A DNA stretch of 64,000 bases, from the NCBI RefSeq assembly GCF_016785945.1, contig NZ_JAEMEF010000001.1:248001-312000 (forward strand), read 5' to 3'. The notes under the pieces are model-generated. The model worked only from the letters and a program-made list of their open reading frames with translations. It had not been told where the DNA came from and searched no databases. A program made the position numbers and the translations under genes. Position 1 is the first letter of the stretch. Each line of letters starts with the position of its first letter. The stretch is from Olleya sediminilitoris. GTDB lineage: Bacteria; Bacteroidota; Bacteroidia; Flavobacteriales; Flavobacteriaceae. Below, one piece after another: positions 7,999 through 17,679 of the stretch.

Positions 7999-8046
7999 AT
8001 TTTAGAAGGGAAAAGTGGACTGATTTAGGTTGGTCTGCTTTTTGTA

Positions 8047-8514
8047 TTAATATACCTCTGTAATAGTAAACTCTTGCTCTCTAAACAAAATATTATCTCC
8101 AATAGTTTTACCCAATAATAATTGTGCAATTGGTGTATTAGCTGCAATAGCGTAAAATTTATTACTATCCACTTGTAACTCTCCAGCACTAATAGCAATA
8201 TAATAATTAGCTTTAGTTGTAAACACAACACTACCTAAACCAATAATTTTAGATTGCTTTTCGGTACTTATTTTAACTAGCAATTGATTTACTTTTTGGA
8301 TTTGTGCTAACTGCTTACCAGCCTTTTCACGTTCTAATTGGACCATTGCACGACCCGTTTCGTGTTTATCTCCTGCACTACTTTTAGTTTCAGAAGTTAA
8401 CGATTCTTGTAACTCTTCAATTGTGTTACTAATTGTATCTAATCTGCTTTGTGTAAACTGCACACATTGATTATGTAAACTGGTTTTAATGCTTTGTTTT
8501 ATTTTCATCTTCAT
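8047..8514 (-). CDS. GreA/GreB-like transcription elongation factor homologue
   Basis: 155 residues. The first 95 are a charged helical stretch expected to form the antiparallel coiled coil of Gre factors (TSETKSSAGDKHETGRAMVQ). The rest matches the compact C-terminal Gre/FKBP-like fold (VFTTKANYYIAISAGEL, TPIAQLLLGKTIGDNILF). Gre proteins bind RNA polymerase and stimulate transcript cleavage. Whether this short variant does so depends on acidic residues at the coiled-coil tip; DKHE near residues 49-52 could serve. The start overlaps the end of mtgA by 29 bp, so it is translated from the same operon. Confidence 0.75.
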   Translation of the reverse strand: MKMKIKQSIKTSLHNQCVQFTQSRLDTISNTIEELQESLTSETKSSAGDKHETGRAMVQLEREKAGKQLAQIQKVNQLLVKISTEKQSKIIGLGSVVFTTKANYYIAISAGELQVDSNKFYAIAANTPIAQLLLGKTIGDNILFREQEFTITEVY

Positions 8515-9184
8515 TTTTATAATTTAAAGCACCATAAAAATTCATCTGTGTTGTAATCCATGTTTTTCTTGATGCTATGTATTTGGTCACAGGATTAGCT
8601 TTATATTTTCTAGGACTTGGTAATATAGCAGCAATTGCAGAGGCTTCTAATTTTGATAATGTAGAAGCTGGTTTTTTAAACCAATAATATGCAGCAGCTT
8701 CTGCACCATAAATACCATTTCCCATTTCAATGCTATTTAAATAGACTTCCATGATACGTTGTTTAGACCAAGTCAACTCTATTAAAAACGTAAAATAAGT
8801 TTCTAAACCTTTACGCAACCAGCTTCTTTCTGGCCATAAAAACACATTTTTAGCTGTTTGCTGACTTATTGTACTTCCGCCTTTTATACGTTTTCCTTTT
8901 TTATTGTCTTGGTAAGCTTTTTCAATAGCCTTTAAATTAAACCCATTATGTTTTACAAACGTTTGATCTTCGCTACAAATAACTGCTAACTGTAAGTTTT
9001 TAGATATATTTTCAATAGGTTGCCAATCGTGTTTTAAAACTTTAGGACTATCTTTTTCAAAATATCTTATAACCATCAAAGGTGTTATTGGCACAGGGAA
9101 CCACTTAAAAACTAATACTAATCCAAAAGTTATTATAACAAACCAAACTGCTATTTTAGCCAAAAATCTAAAAAATCTATTCAT
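8486..9184 (-). CDS. mtgA: Monofunctional biosynthetic peptidoglycan transglycosylase
   Basis: 232 residues with one N-terminal membrane anchor (about 8-30) and a GT51 domain. The catalytic glutamate lies in CSEDQTFVKHNGF (E72). Other GT51 motifs follow: KGGSTISQQTAKN, ELTWSKQRIMEVYLN and EMGNGIYGAEAAA. It polymerises lipid II into glycan strands on the periplasmic side. There is no transpeptidase domain, and the length matches stand-alone MtgA. It lies 4 bp after the FAD oxidoreductase gene and overlaps the Gre-like gene, so the three form an operon. Confidence 0.92.
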   Translation of the reverse strand: MNRFFRFLAKIAVWFVIITFGLVLVFKWFPVPITPLMVIRYFEKDSPKVLKHDWQPIENISKNLQLAVICSEDQTFVKHNGFNLKAIEKAYQDNKKGKRIKGGSTISQQTAKNVFLWPERSWLRKGLETYFTFLIELTWSKQRIMEVYLNSIEMGNGIYGAEAAAYYWFKKPASTLSKLEASAIAAILPSPRKYKANPVTKYIASRKTWITTQMNFYGALNYKNEDENKTKH

Positions 9185-9188
9185 TAGT

Positions 9189-10301
9189 TTAATTAATAAG
9201 GTTTGCTAAATCTTCACCAATCAAGCTACCAATAGCGACTCCCATTCCGCCTAAACGCACACCACAATAGACGTGATTACTAAGCTGTTTTACAATTGGC
9301 TTTTTTTGATATCCAACTCCCATAATTCCACTCCAGCGATAATCAATTTCAAAATTAGTGGCAGGTAAAATAGTAGACTTTAAAAGCGATTCAAGTTTAT
9401 TTTGTATTAAATCTGTTTGATTTAAATCCGTCGTTTCTTCAGCTTTAAAATCTAAATTCCGACCACCTCCAAAAAGGATACGATTGTCAATATTTCTGAA
9501 ATAATAATAGCCTTCATCCAAATGAAAAGTTCCTTTTACATGAAGATTTTTAATTGGTTTTGTTATTAAAACCTGAGCTCTAGCTGGTTTAACTTTTGGT
9601 ATATTTAAACCCGAAGCAAAACCATTTGTTGCAATTAATAATTTTGAAGTTGAAAAACTAAATTGATTAGTTTCTATTTTTACAGCATTTGTATCCTCTG
9701 AAAAATTAGTTACCAAAACATTATTTAAGATTTTAATGTCATTTAAGCGTACTTTACGCAGCAAAGCCTCCATCATTAATCCTGTGTCTATTTGCCCCTC
9801 AAATTGATTAAAACTGTACTGAGATTTGATGTTTTTAAAGCCAAAGGCATTAGGTTTTAAACTAAAAACAGACTTTTTAAAAATTGGATTCAATAATGCA
9901 TTAACCTCGTTTAGTTTAGCTTCACATGTTTCAAATAAATTAGTATCTTCTGTAAACAGCTCATAACCTCCAAATTCTTGATAGTTTATAGTTTTGTCTC
10001 CTAAATTATCTCTTAATTTTTGTAAGCCTTTTTTTCGGTTGTTAACCAAATCTATAACCTCTTGCTCTGTGTGATTTTTAAGGTCGTCAATAATTTCGCT
10101 TAAGCTTCCATAACAAGCAAAACCAGCATTTTTGGTACTTGCACCTTGTGGCAAGGTCCCTTTTTCAAGAACTAAAATATTAGCTTTAGGAAAACGTTTT
10201 TTAAGTTGTAATGCGCAATTTAAACCTACAATACCACTACCAACAATAGTATAATCTACGTTGGTTAACCATGATTTAATTTCCCAGTAACTTAATGTCA
10301 T
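9189..10301 (-). CDS. FAD-dependent oxidoreductase of the DAO family
   Basis: 370 residues with an N-terminal Rossmann motif for FAD (YTIVGSGIVGLNCALQL, residues 18-34) and a second nucleotide loop (GASTKNAGFACYG). The C-terminal part has GIMGVGYQKKPIVKQL and GVRLGGMGVAIGSLIGE, typical of glycine oxidase/D-amino-acid oxidase relatives (DAO fold). The substrate is an amine or amino acid by family inference only. There is no signal peptide. It is the first clear gene of the operon with mtgA and the Gre-like gene and follows the membrane protein gene by 21 bp. Confidence 0.85.
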   Translation of the reverse strand: MTLSYWEIKSWLTNVDYTIVGSGIVGLNCALQLKKRFPKANILVLEKGTLPQGASTKNAGFACYGSLSEIIDDLKNHTEQEVIDLVNNRKKGLQKLRDNLGDKTINYQEFGGYELFTEDTNLFETCEAKLNEVNALLNPIFKKSVFSLKPNAFGFKNIKSQYSFNQFEGQIDTGLMMEALLRKVRLNDIKILNNVLVTNFSEDTNAVKIETNQFSFSTSKLLIATNGFASGLNIPKVKPARAQVLITKPIKNLHVKGTFHLDEGYYYFRNIDNRILFGGGRNLDFKAEETTDLNQTDLIQNKLESLLKSTILPATNFEIDYRWSGIMGVGYQKKPIVKQLSNHVYCGVRLGGMGVAIGSLIGEDLANLIN

Positions 10302-10322
10302 TGTAGCAAGGTAGTAAATAGT

Positions 10323-11678
10323 TTATTGTTTTAAACTAAAAATAAACTGAGCCAAAGCATTAATGTTTTTATCTTTTAAATCTATTTGACCCTCAATTGC
10401 AATGGTTTCATCTGGATTACTAACTCCTGTAATCGTTAAGTTTTCAAGTTTATCAAAATAGGTGTTTAATAACGGAAAATAATTTTGTTGCTGCAGTTTT
10501 TCAAAATCTATATTAAAATCTAAAACATTAGAGGATTTGATGTTTTTAGGTGCGTAATTTTTATTTAAGTCTGTACTAGCGTACAATCCGTTGTCTGTAG
10601 CATCAATTTTAAATTGATATAAAGGAAACACTCTTTTACTTAATTTACCTTGTCTAATTATTGTTAATTTCTCTAAATAATTATATAATTTTTGTCCTTG
10701 TGATGACAACTGAACATTAATTTCTGGCACTTGCTTTTGTACAGCTGATACAGTTTCGACTTTTTCAAAATCATCATTATACTCGTAAGACACTACAGAA
10801 TCTGTTTGATAGGTTGCCTTAGCGACTTCTAATGCTAAATGCCCATTATAATACGTGTTTAGACTATCTGTATCCACATCTTGATTATTATGTTTAAATG
10901 ACACATAATTGATAGTGGATAATAAATTAAGATCAAAAGTTATGCTAGCATCCTCTGAAAATGTTGTTCCAGACAACGTTTTTGGAACATCAAAAAATTG
11001 AGGCAACACCAAATTACCATTTAACTGTGCTTGACCTGATTTAAAGTTTATATCTAAATTATTATCCTTTGTCAAATAACTGATATGCGAGTCTGCATCT
11101 TTAATTTTAGACCACAATTCACCATTACTATCTAATGATTTACCCTCTACCAAAAGCTCTTGAAAAACTTGATTAACATCTATTGGTTGATCACTATAAG
11201 CTAATACACAACGTTTGTTGTTATAAGCAATTTGCAAGGTATTACTTGTATTACTTGACACGACATAGTTAGCTTGAGACCTAAAGTTTACAATTTTAAA
11301 ATTTTGTGAAATAAAATTTTTAAAGTCAGATGAATCTGAAATTTTTAAAGATGAAAATACAGATGTTTTAGGCTGGTTTTTTATAGTATATAAAAACATA
11401 TTAGAAGGAATATTAAACCCTTTACCTTGATCTTGACCATCTTCTTCAATCGTATCTTTTTCTGTTTTATTTTGAAGGTAAAAATCACTATTAGTTATAG
11501 CATTAACAAGCATTGATTGACCAATACCATCAATATCTATTTTAACAATCTGATCTGCGTTTTCATGTATCACATCTTTATATGACTTATAATCACGAAA
11601 CATTAAAAACCCTTTAAAAACCAAGAGCAGCACTATTATAATAATGGCTGCTCTTTTTATAACTTTTTTAAAATTCAT
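10323..11678 (-). CDS. Membrane-anchored envelope protein of unknown function, paralogue of the next gene
   Basis: 451 residues with an N-terminal membrane segment (AAIIIIVLLLVFKGFLMF, about 10-27) and a large extracytoplasmic part. The region near residues 295-320 has YEYNDDFEKVE, almost identical to YEYNDDYEYVE in the 618-aa protein encoded just upstream. The spacing of their beta-rich segments is also similar, so the two look like diverged duplicates. No catalytic motif is visible. The gene starts 6 bp after the 618-aa gene, so they are co-transcribed. Confidence 0.75.
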   Translation of the reverse strand: MNFKKVIKRAAIIIIVLLLVFKGFLMFRDYKSYKDVIHENADQIVKIDIDGIGQSMLVNAITNSDFYLQNKTEKDTIEEDGQDQGKGFNIPSNMFLYTIKNQPKTSVFSSLKISDSSDFKNFISQNFKIVNFRSQANYVVSSNTSNTLQIAYNNKRCVLAYSDQPIDVNQVFQELLVEGKSLDSNGELWSKIKDADSHISYLTKDNNLDINFKSGQAQLNGNLVLPQFFDVPKTLSGTTFSEDASITFDLNLLSTINYVSFKHNNQDVDTDSLNTYYNGHLALEVAKATYQTDSVVSYEYNDDFEKVETVSAVQKQVPEINVQLSSQGQKLYNYLEKLTIIRQGKLSKRVFPLYQFKIDATDNGLYASTDLNKNYAPKNIKSSNVLDFNIDFEKLQQQNYFPLLNTYFDKLENLTITGVSNPDETIAIEGQIDLKDKNINALAQFIFSLKQ

Positions 11679-11684
11679 TGAGTT

Positions 11685-13541
11685 TTACTTTGCTATATTT
11701 TCAATAATATCAAAAATATATTTTAATGCATTTTCTTGGCTTGATGGCACACCTATTACCATATTTGTATCAACAGTATTTCCTTTAATTTTTGAAGCTG
11801 TTATGTATGCATCTTCAGAAGTGTTTAAAAACCACTCTAATTTACCTGATCTATCAATTCCCATTTCTTCAATTGGTAATTGATCTGCTAATTGTTGTGC
11901 ACTAACATACATTGAATAGTTGTTTTTCGACATAATATTTTTATGTTTACTTGACACTTTAGCATTAAAAGTACCTGTTACTATTTTTTTCATCTCTACA
12001 GCTGAGGTACCAACAAATATGATATCATCCTTGATTAAAAAATGTAATGATATTGGACTGCTTTTTTCTTTAAAAGTATAAAAGCCATCATTAAATGTTA
12101 CAAACTCTTTATTTTTTGAGTATTTAATTAATTTAGTGATTATTTCAGAATCATCACTTGAAGCCATTAATAAAAAGTCTGGTAATGTTTCTGTTTTTTT
12201 CTTTTCAACTTCAACATATTCGTAATCATCATTATATTCATAAGTTGTATAAGTTACTTCTTGTTTAGAAATACCAGATAATAAGAATAACATATCTCCT
12301 TTAAGTACCTCTGCAACTGCTTCTTCATCTAATAACAATGAAAACAAATCAATTGCCAATACAGCCTCTTCACCATAATATGGCATATTTTGATAAATAG
12401 ATTTCATTAATTTTGGATACTCTTCTAACATTGCTTTAGTATCCATAGCATAACTCATGTATGCAATCATTTTATCTTCATTAACATAATCAAAAAACTT
12501 TTTATTCAGTTTTCTAGAGCTCATTTTTTTGTAGCTTTTAGCCATCATATCTGACATCGTGTACTTTGTATTAAGCATCATTTTGTCATCCTCCAAAAAT
12601 AACTTTGCAGTTAAATTATTGTCTGCATACATCGCTCCTAAATTAAATCCTGCTAAATCTCTAAAATAAGCAGACCCTAGCATTTGAGAATATATTTTAC
12701 CAAAATCGTTTACCCATAAAGTCGCTTCTGCTGTATTATCAATACTACTTAAATAAGATTTATTTTTTAGTATAGAATTAGCTTCGATTTGTAATAAAAC
12801 TTCTTTTGCTTTTTTTAAATCCCACTGTTTAGACAATGTTCTTTTAATATCATAATTAGTATTATAGCTATCATAATAATTATAAGTATTATTATCTTCT
12901 GTAGACTCTATAACTGTTTCTTCGATTTCTTCTTCTTCATAGATCTCTTCAGAAGCTTCCTTAACTGTTTCTGCTTCTTCAACCTCTATTGCTTCTGTTA
13001 CAGCATCATCTGTGTAACCATAAATATTATCAGGCTTAAGACCATAACGTTTGGCTACTGTTTTATCATTAAAATAAGAATCAACAAGCGATCCTTCTAC
13101 AATTACCAATGTATTATCATTCCAGATAATACCGCCTTCGCTATTATCTTTAAAAGATCGGACTCCGTTATTATCAACAAATTCATGTCGACTATTTGTG
13201 TTTTTGACAAAGGCATCAAATTTATCACCATTACTAATAGGAATAATAAAAGCATTATACATAATACTATCATTTACCTGAAAAAAATAATGAGAGGATG
13301 CTTTAATGTTAACTCCAAAATCCTCAATACTACTATAATCAGCTTCTTTTCTAGAAAGCTCTTTAAGCATCTCTTGCATGACAAAAGAGTTATTCAACTC
13401 TTCAACAGACATTAACTGTGTTAAGTTCTCTCCTTTTATGGATGCTACAATTGATGCATCTTTTGGGACTTTTGTTATAGTATTTTGTGCAAATACAATT
13501 GATGCCGCAAACAGCATTACTGCTGTAAATAATTTTTTCAT
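11685..13541 (-). CDS. Exported DUF4836-like protein
   Basis: 618 residues with a clear signal peptide (LFTAVMLFAASIVFAQ, cleavage after residue 18 or so). The mature protein opens with ITKVPKDASIVASIKGENL, a pattern I associate with DUF4836 proteins of Bacteroidota. A Glu/Thr/Tyr-rich low-complexity stretch lies at about 185-225, and YEYNDDYEYVE near 435. The cell-surface or periplasmic role is unknown. It heads a group of three envelope genes, with the lipoprotein gene at 13577 upstream. Confidence 0.75.
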   Translation of the reverse strand: MKKLFTAVMLFAASIVFAQNTITKVPKDASIVASIKGENLTQLMSVEELNNSFVMQEMLKELSRKEADYSSIEDFGVNIKASSHYFFQVNDSIMYNAFIIPISNGDKFDAFVKNTNSRHEFVDNNGVRSFKDNSEGGIIWNDNTLVIVEGSLVDSYFNDKTVAKRYGLKPDNIYGYTDDAVTEAIEVEEAETVKEASEEIYEEEEIEETVIESTEDNNTYNYYDSYNTNYDIKRTLSKQWDLKKAKEVLLQIEANSILKNKSYLSSIDNTAEATLWVNDFGKIYSQMLGSAYFRDLAGFNLGAMYADNNLTAKLFLEDDKMMLNTKYTMSDMMAKSYKKMSSRKLNKKFFDYVNEDKMIAYMSYAMDTKAMLEEYPKLMKSIYQNMPYYGEEAVLAIDLFSLLLDEEAVAEVLKGDMLFLLSGISKQEVTYTTYEYNDDYEYVEVEKKKTETLPDFLLMASSDDSEIITKLIKYSKNKEFVTFNDGFYTFKEKSSPISLHFLIKDDIIFVGTSAVEMKKIVTGTFNAKVSSKHKNIMSKNNYSMYVSAQQLADQLPIEEMGIDRSGKLEWFLNTSEDAYITASKIKGNTVDTNMVIGVPSSQENALKYIFDIIENIAK

Positions 13542-13576
13542 TTAATTTCGAATATTAAGTTTAAGTGTTGGTTATT

Positions 13577-14254
13577 TTATTTTGATAATTTTATTTGAGT
13601 ACTTAAGTTTCCACTTCCGTCAATAATTTCCATAGCATTTAGACGTTGCATAACTGCTTTTTTAGATTTAGAAACTTTAGCTTTTGGGTTGTTTTGAGAC
13701 AATACAGTTTTATCAAATCTATAAATAGCTGTATATGATGCATCATCAAACACTTTTTTATTTTTACTATTTAATTTGCTGTATTGTTTTTTAATCTGAT
13801 CAGAATAAGTATATTTTCTTTTAAATTGACTGTTATTTTTATCAAAAAAATAAGATGAAATCACCATTTTATTTTTTTGTTTATTGGATACATTAGTCGC
13901 AATCTTATTTATCTTGTCTACATCTTTAAAATTACATTTAACCGAAAAAATAAAGTTTTCATAATCGGCAGTTTTAGTAACATTTGTAATACCGTCAGCT
14001 TTATTAAGCTCGGCAACAATATCGTTTAACCCTTTTTGAATATCTTGTCTTGAAGGTACTTTATATCCATTTATTGAATCTAACAACATGATTGAAGCAA
14101 TCTTGGACTTGCTTTTACTTAAGTTAAGCGTGTAAGTCATGGTTCCAGAACCGTCACTTTTAAGATCTATTTCCTCTATGACTTCAAAACAAGAGGTTAT
14201 TGTTATTAGTGTTACTAGTAAAACACAGATTTTAAATAAGTTATATGGTTTCAT
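13577..14254 (-). CDS. Putative lipoprotein of unknown function
   Basis: 225 residues. The N-terminus is a lipoprotein signal with lipobox VTLITITSC, giving a lipid-anchored Cys at about residue 22. The mature part opens with EVIEEIDLKSDGSGTMTYTL, a beta-strand pattern found in exported Bacteroidota lipoproteins, and ends in a basic region. No enzymatic motif is seen. It lies 36 bp upstream of the 618-aa exported protein and probably forms a transcription unit with it. A terminator separates it from accC. Confidence 0.75.
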   Translation of the reverse strand: MKPYNLFKICVLLVTLITITSCFEVIEEIDLKSDGSGTMTYTLNLSKSKSKIASIMLLDSINGYKVPSRQDIQKGLNDIVAELNKADGITNVTKTADYENFIFSVKCNFKDVDKINKIATNVSNKQKNKMVISSYFFDKNNSQFKRKYTYSDQIKKQYSKLNSKNKKVFDDASYTAIYRFDKTVLSQNNPKAKVSKSKKAVMQRLNAMEIIDGSGNLSTQIKLSK

Positions 14255-14309
14255 AAAAGCGATTTTTTTTGAAAAATCAAATATACAGAGGTTTTAGTTT
14301 ATAAATAAA

Positions 14310-14337
14310 AAAACTCCGAAAGAGATTTCGGAGTTTT
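14310..14337 (-). terminator. Terminator of the fabH-accB-accC operon
   Basis: AAAACTCCGAAA and TTTCGGAGTTTT pair over 12 bp around GAGA, with a T-run on the minus strand just after accC. The symmetric A/T flanks would also allow function on the plus strand. Confidence 0.8.
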
Positions 14338-14345
14338 AATTTTAT

Positions 14346-15698
14346 TTAATTTTCTTCTTGCTTTTGCATGACAAAATCTTCCATGAATTTTGTGGTATAA
14401 TTACCAGCAATATAATCAGGATGATCCATTAACTGTCTATGAAAAGGTATTGTTGTTTTTATACCTTCAATAACAAACTCATCTAAAGCACGTTTCATTT
14501 TGTTAATTGCTTCTTCACGTGTTTGTGCAGTAGTAATTAACTTTGCAATCATCGAGTCGTAGTTTGGCGGAATACTATATCCTGCGTAAACATGTGTATC
14601 TAGACGTACACCATGTCCACCTGGAGCATGTAATGTAGTGATTTTTCCCGGAGAAGGACGGAAGTCATTAAAAGGATCTTCAGCGTTTATACGACACTCG
14701 ATTGAATGTAAATTTGGAGTATAATTTTTACCCGAAATTGGAACACCAGCTGCTACTAATATTTGCTCACGGATTAGGTCAAAATCAATTACTTGTTCAG
14801 TAATTGGATGCTCAACTTGAATACGTGTATTCATTTCCATGAAATAGAAATTTCTGTGTTTATCCACTAAAAACTCAACAGTTCCTGCACCTTCGTATTT
14901 TATGTATTCGGCTGCTTTGACAGCTGCTTCACCCATTTTTTTACGCAATGCTGTTGTCATAAAAGGAGAAGGAACTTCTTCTGTTAATTTTTGGTGACGA
15001 CGTTGTACAGAACAATCTCTTTCTGATAAGTGACAAGCTTTACCAGTACTATCTCCTACAATTTGTATTTCAATATGACGTGGCTCTTCAATAAGTTTTT
15101 CCATGTACATATCATCATTTCCAAAAGCAGCTTTTGACTCTGTTCTAGCAGACTCCCAAGCGTTTTGTAAATCTTCTTCTTTCCATACAGCACGCATCCC
15201 TTTACCTCCACCTCCAGCAGAAGCTTTTAGCATGACTGGATAACCGGTTTCTTTAGCTACTTTTACACAGTCTTCAAAGTTTTCTATAACTCCTTCACTT
15301 CCTGGGACAACAGGTACTCCTGCAGCAATCATTGTTGCTTTTGCATTAGCTTTATCTCCCATTCTGTCAATCATTTCTTCAGAGGCACCAATAAATTTGA
15401 TTTGGTGTTCTTCACAAATTTTAGAAAATTTTGCGTTTTCAGATAAAAATCCATAACCTGGATGTATGGCATCTGCATTTGTAATTTCTGCTGCTGCAAT
15501 AATGTTTGACATTTTCAAATAAGACTCGCTACTAGCTGCTGGTCCTATACAAACTGCTTCATCAGCAAATTTAACATGTAGGCTTTCTGCATCAGCAGTA
15601 CTATATACTGCTACTGTTTTAATGCCCATTTCTTTACAGGTTCTAATAACACGTAGTGCTATTTCACCTCTATTGGCTATTAATACTTTTTTAAACAT
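14346..15698 (-). CDS. accC: Acetyl-CoA carboxylase, biotin carboxylase subunit
   Basis: 450 residues, the normal AccC length. It opens with [19 protein letters not shown], then the ATP-grasp region with the glycine-rich loop [12 protein letters not shown] (about 159-170). The catalytic-site motifs [16 protein letters not shown] and [14 protein letters not shown] follow. It carboxylates biotin on AccB using ATP and bicarbonate, the first step of malonyl-CoA synthesis. It is last in the order fabH-accB-accC, 82 bp after accB, and is followed by a strong terminator. Confidence 0.97.
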   Translation of the reverse strand: MFKKVLIANRGEIALRVIRTCKEMGIKTVAVYSTADAESLHVKFADEAVCIGPAASSESYLKMSNIIAAAEITNADAIHPGYGFLSENAKFSKICEEHQIKFIGASEEMIDRMGDKANAKATMIAAGVPVVPGSEGVIENFEDCVKVAKETGYPVMLKASAGGGGKGMRAVWKEEDLQNAWESARTESKAAFGNDDMYMEKLIEEPRHIEIQIVGDSTGKACHLSERDCSVQRRHQKLTEEVPSPFMTTALRKKMGEAAVKAAEYIKYEGAGTVEFLVDKHRNFYFMEMNTRIQVEHPITEQVIDFDLIREQILVAAGVPISGKNYTPNLHSIECRINAEDPFNDFRPSPGKITTLHAPGGHGVRLDTHVYAGYSIPPNYDSMIAKLITTAQTREEAINKMKRALDEFVIEGIKTTIPFHRQLMDHPDYIAGNYTTKFMEDFVMQKQEEN

Positions 15699-15780
15699 CT
15701 TTTTTAAATTAGATAATTAGACAATTGGATTATTTGATAATTAAAACTGTTTAAACAGTATTAATTCTAATAATCTAAAA

Positions 15781-16263
15781 TTAAGATGGGTCTACTAAAA
15801 ATAATGGTTGATCAAACTCTACAGGTGAAGAATCGTCAACTAAAATTTTAACTATTTTACCTGATACTTCAGACTCAATTTCGTTAAATAATTTCATAGC
15901 TTCAATTATACAAAGCACATCACCTTCACCAATAGTTTGCCCTACTTCTACAAATAATGGTTTATCAGGGGATGGTTTTCTATAAAACGTACCTATTATT
16001 GGTGATTTTACTGTAATATATTTAGAGTTTTCTTCTGCTTTAGGAGCTGCTGTTTCTGGCGCTGCAGGTGTTGCTACTGGAGCAGGTTGCATAGCTTGCT
16101 GCATTGGCATTTGTGCTTGCATTGGCACTTGTTGGACATACGTTGTTTCTGTCTCAGAACCAGTTCTGATAGTTATTTTTACATCGTCAGTTTCTAATTT
16201 AACCTCACTTGCTCCTGATTTTGCAACAAATTTAATTAAGTTTTGAATGTCTTTTAAATCCAT
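15781..16263 (-). CDS. accB: Acetyl-CoA carboxylase biotin carboxyl carrier protein
   Basis: 160 residues. The N-terminal part is followed by a Pro/Ala/Met/Gln-rich flexible linker (about 46-75). The C-terminal biotinyl domain has CIIEAMKLFNEIESE, in which K124 of the EAMKL motif is the biotinylation site. It carries CO2 from AccC to the carboxyltransferase. It lies between fabH (34 bp upstream) and accC. Confidence 0.96.
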   Translation of the reverse strand: MDLKDIQNLIKFVAKSGASEVKLETDDVKITIRTGSETETTYVQQVPMQAQMPMQQAMQPAPVATPAAPETAAPKAEENSKYITVKSPIIGTFYRKPSPDKPLFVEVGQTIGEGDVLCIIEAMKLFNEIESEVSGKIVKILVDDSSPVEFDQPLFLVDPS

Positions 16264-16297
16264 AATTATAAGTTATTAATTAAGTTTTTTAGTTAGT

Positions 16298-17293
16298 TTA
16301 AGAGTTGTAAGCCCATTTTAGATATATTGAGCCCCAAGTAAATCCACCTCCAAAAGCAGCAAACACTAGGTTGTCTCCTTTTTTAAGTTTAGATTCAAAA
16401 TCGTTAAGTAATAATGGTAATGTTGCAGATGTTGTATTACCGTATCTGTGTATATTTTTTAAGACTTTATCGTCTTGTAAGTTCATTCTGTTAGCTGTAG
16501 CGTCAATGATGCGCATGTTAGCTTGGTGTGGCACTAACCATGATACATCATCATGAGATAAGTTATTACGTTGCATTATTTTTTCGCAAACGTCTGCCAT
16601 ATTTGAAACCGCAAACTTAAATACCGTACGTCCATCTTGGTGTACAAAATGTTGTTTGTTGTCTAGAGTTTCTTGAGATGGAGGTAATATTGACCCTCCT
16701 GCTTCTATTTTTAAAAATTCTCGTCCTGTACCGTCACTTCTTAGATATTCATCTTGAAATCCTAAACCTTCAGTATTTGGCTCTAGCAAGACTGCTCCAG
16801 CTCCATCACCAAAAATAATACAGGTTGCACGATCGGTGTAGTCTATAATAGAAGACATTTTGTCTGCACCTATAAGTAACACTTTTTTATATCGTCCAGA
16901 TTCTATATAACTTGTTGCTGTAGACAGTCCGTATAAAAAACTAGAACATGCTGCTTGTAAGTCATAAGCAAAAGCATTAGTTGCTCCAATTTGAGTGGCA
17001 GTATACACTGCAGTTGAAGCTACAGGCATATCAGGAGTAGCAGTAGCTACTATAACTAAATCTATCTCTTTTGGATCTAGATTTTGTTTTTTAAGCAGGT
17101 CTTTAGCTGCGTTTATGGCTAAGAAAGAGGTTCCTTGGCCTTCTTCTTTAAGGATTCTACGCTCCTTAATACCTGTTCTGGAGGTAATCCATTCGTCATT
17201 AGTATCTACAAGGGTTTCTAACACCTTATTAGATAAAACATAGTCTGGCACATAGGCACCAACAGCAGTAATTGCAGCAGAGATCTTGCTCAT
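16298..17293 (-). CDS. fabH: 3-oxoacyl-ACP synthase III
   Basis: 331 residues, full length. The Cys-His-Asn triad is visible: C116 in LQAACSSFLYG, H256 in WLVPHQANMR and N286 in HRYGNTTSA. It condenses acetyl-CoA (or a branched starter) with malonyl-ACP to begin fatty-acid synthesis. It leads the fabH-accB-accC unit and follows rpmF, matching the common order rpmF-fabH-accB-accC. A terminator at 17426-17449 separates it from rpmF, so it may have its own promoter in the 130-bp gap. Confidence 0.96.
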   Translation of the reverse strand: MSKISAAITAVGAYVPDYVLSNKVLETLVDTNDEWITSRTGIKERRILKEEGQGTSFLAINAAKDLLKKQNLDPKEIDLVIVATATPDMPVASTAVYTATQIGATNAFAYDLQAACSSFLYGLSTATSYIESGRYKKVLLIGADKMSSIIDYTDRATCIIFGDGAGAVLLEPNTEGLGFQDEYLRSDGTGREFLKIEAGGSILPPSQETLDNKQHFVHQDGRTVFKFAVSNMADVCEKIMQRNNLSHDDVSWLVPHQANMRIIDATANRMNLQDDKVLKNIHRYGNTTSATLPLLLNDFESKLKKGDNLVFAAFGGGFTWGSIYLKWAYNS

Positions 17294-17425
17294 ATTTTAG
17301 CTATTTTAGTCAAAAAAAGGTCTAAAAATGACCCTATTCAACTTAATTTTATTAAAATTAGTCATTTACCGACTATTTCGTGCAAAGTAAATGCTTTTTA
17401 ACGTAAAGAAAAACAAATCATAAAA

Positions 17426-17449
17426 AAAACGCCCACAAGTGAGCGTTTT
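17426..17449 (-). terminator. Terminator after rpmF
   Basis: AAAACGC (17426-17432) and GCGTTTT (17443-17449) pair, with a further CAC/GTG inside. The run of T on the minus strand lies about 20 bp after the rpmF stop. Confidence 0.65.
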
Positions 17450-17469
17450 ATTGTATGCGTGCATAGTAA

Positions 17470-17670
17470 TTATGCTACGTTTTCTTCTACTGAATTGTCA
17501 ATTAAAACTTGACCTCTGTAGTAAAGTTTTCCTTCACTCCAGTGAGCTCTATGGTATAAATGAGCTTCACCAGTTGTTGGGCAAGTTGCAATTTGTGGCG
17601 CAGTTGCTTTATAATGTGTTCTTCTCTTATCTCTTCTTGTTTTCGAGATTTTTCTTTTAGGATGTGCCAT
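17470..17670 (-). CDS. rpmF: 50S ribosomal protein L32
   Basis: 66 residues beginning [19 protein letters not shown], the canonical L32 N-terminus. The usual CxxC zinc site is reduced: one Cys is seen (IATCPTTGE) and the second CxxC pair is absent, as in zinc-independent L32 variants. It sits 9 bp after the DUF177 gene, the widespread yceD-rpmF pair. Confidence 0.96.
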   Translation of the reverse strand: MAHPKRKISKTRRDKRRTHYKATAPQIATCPTTGEAHLYHRAHWSEGKLYYRGQVLIDNSVEENVA

Positions 17671-17679
17671 TTTATATAA

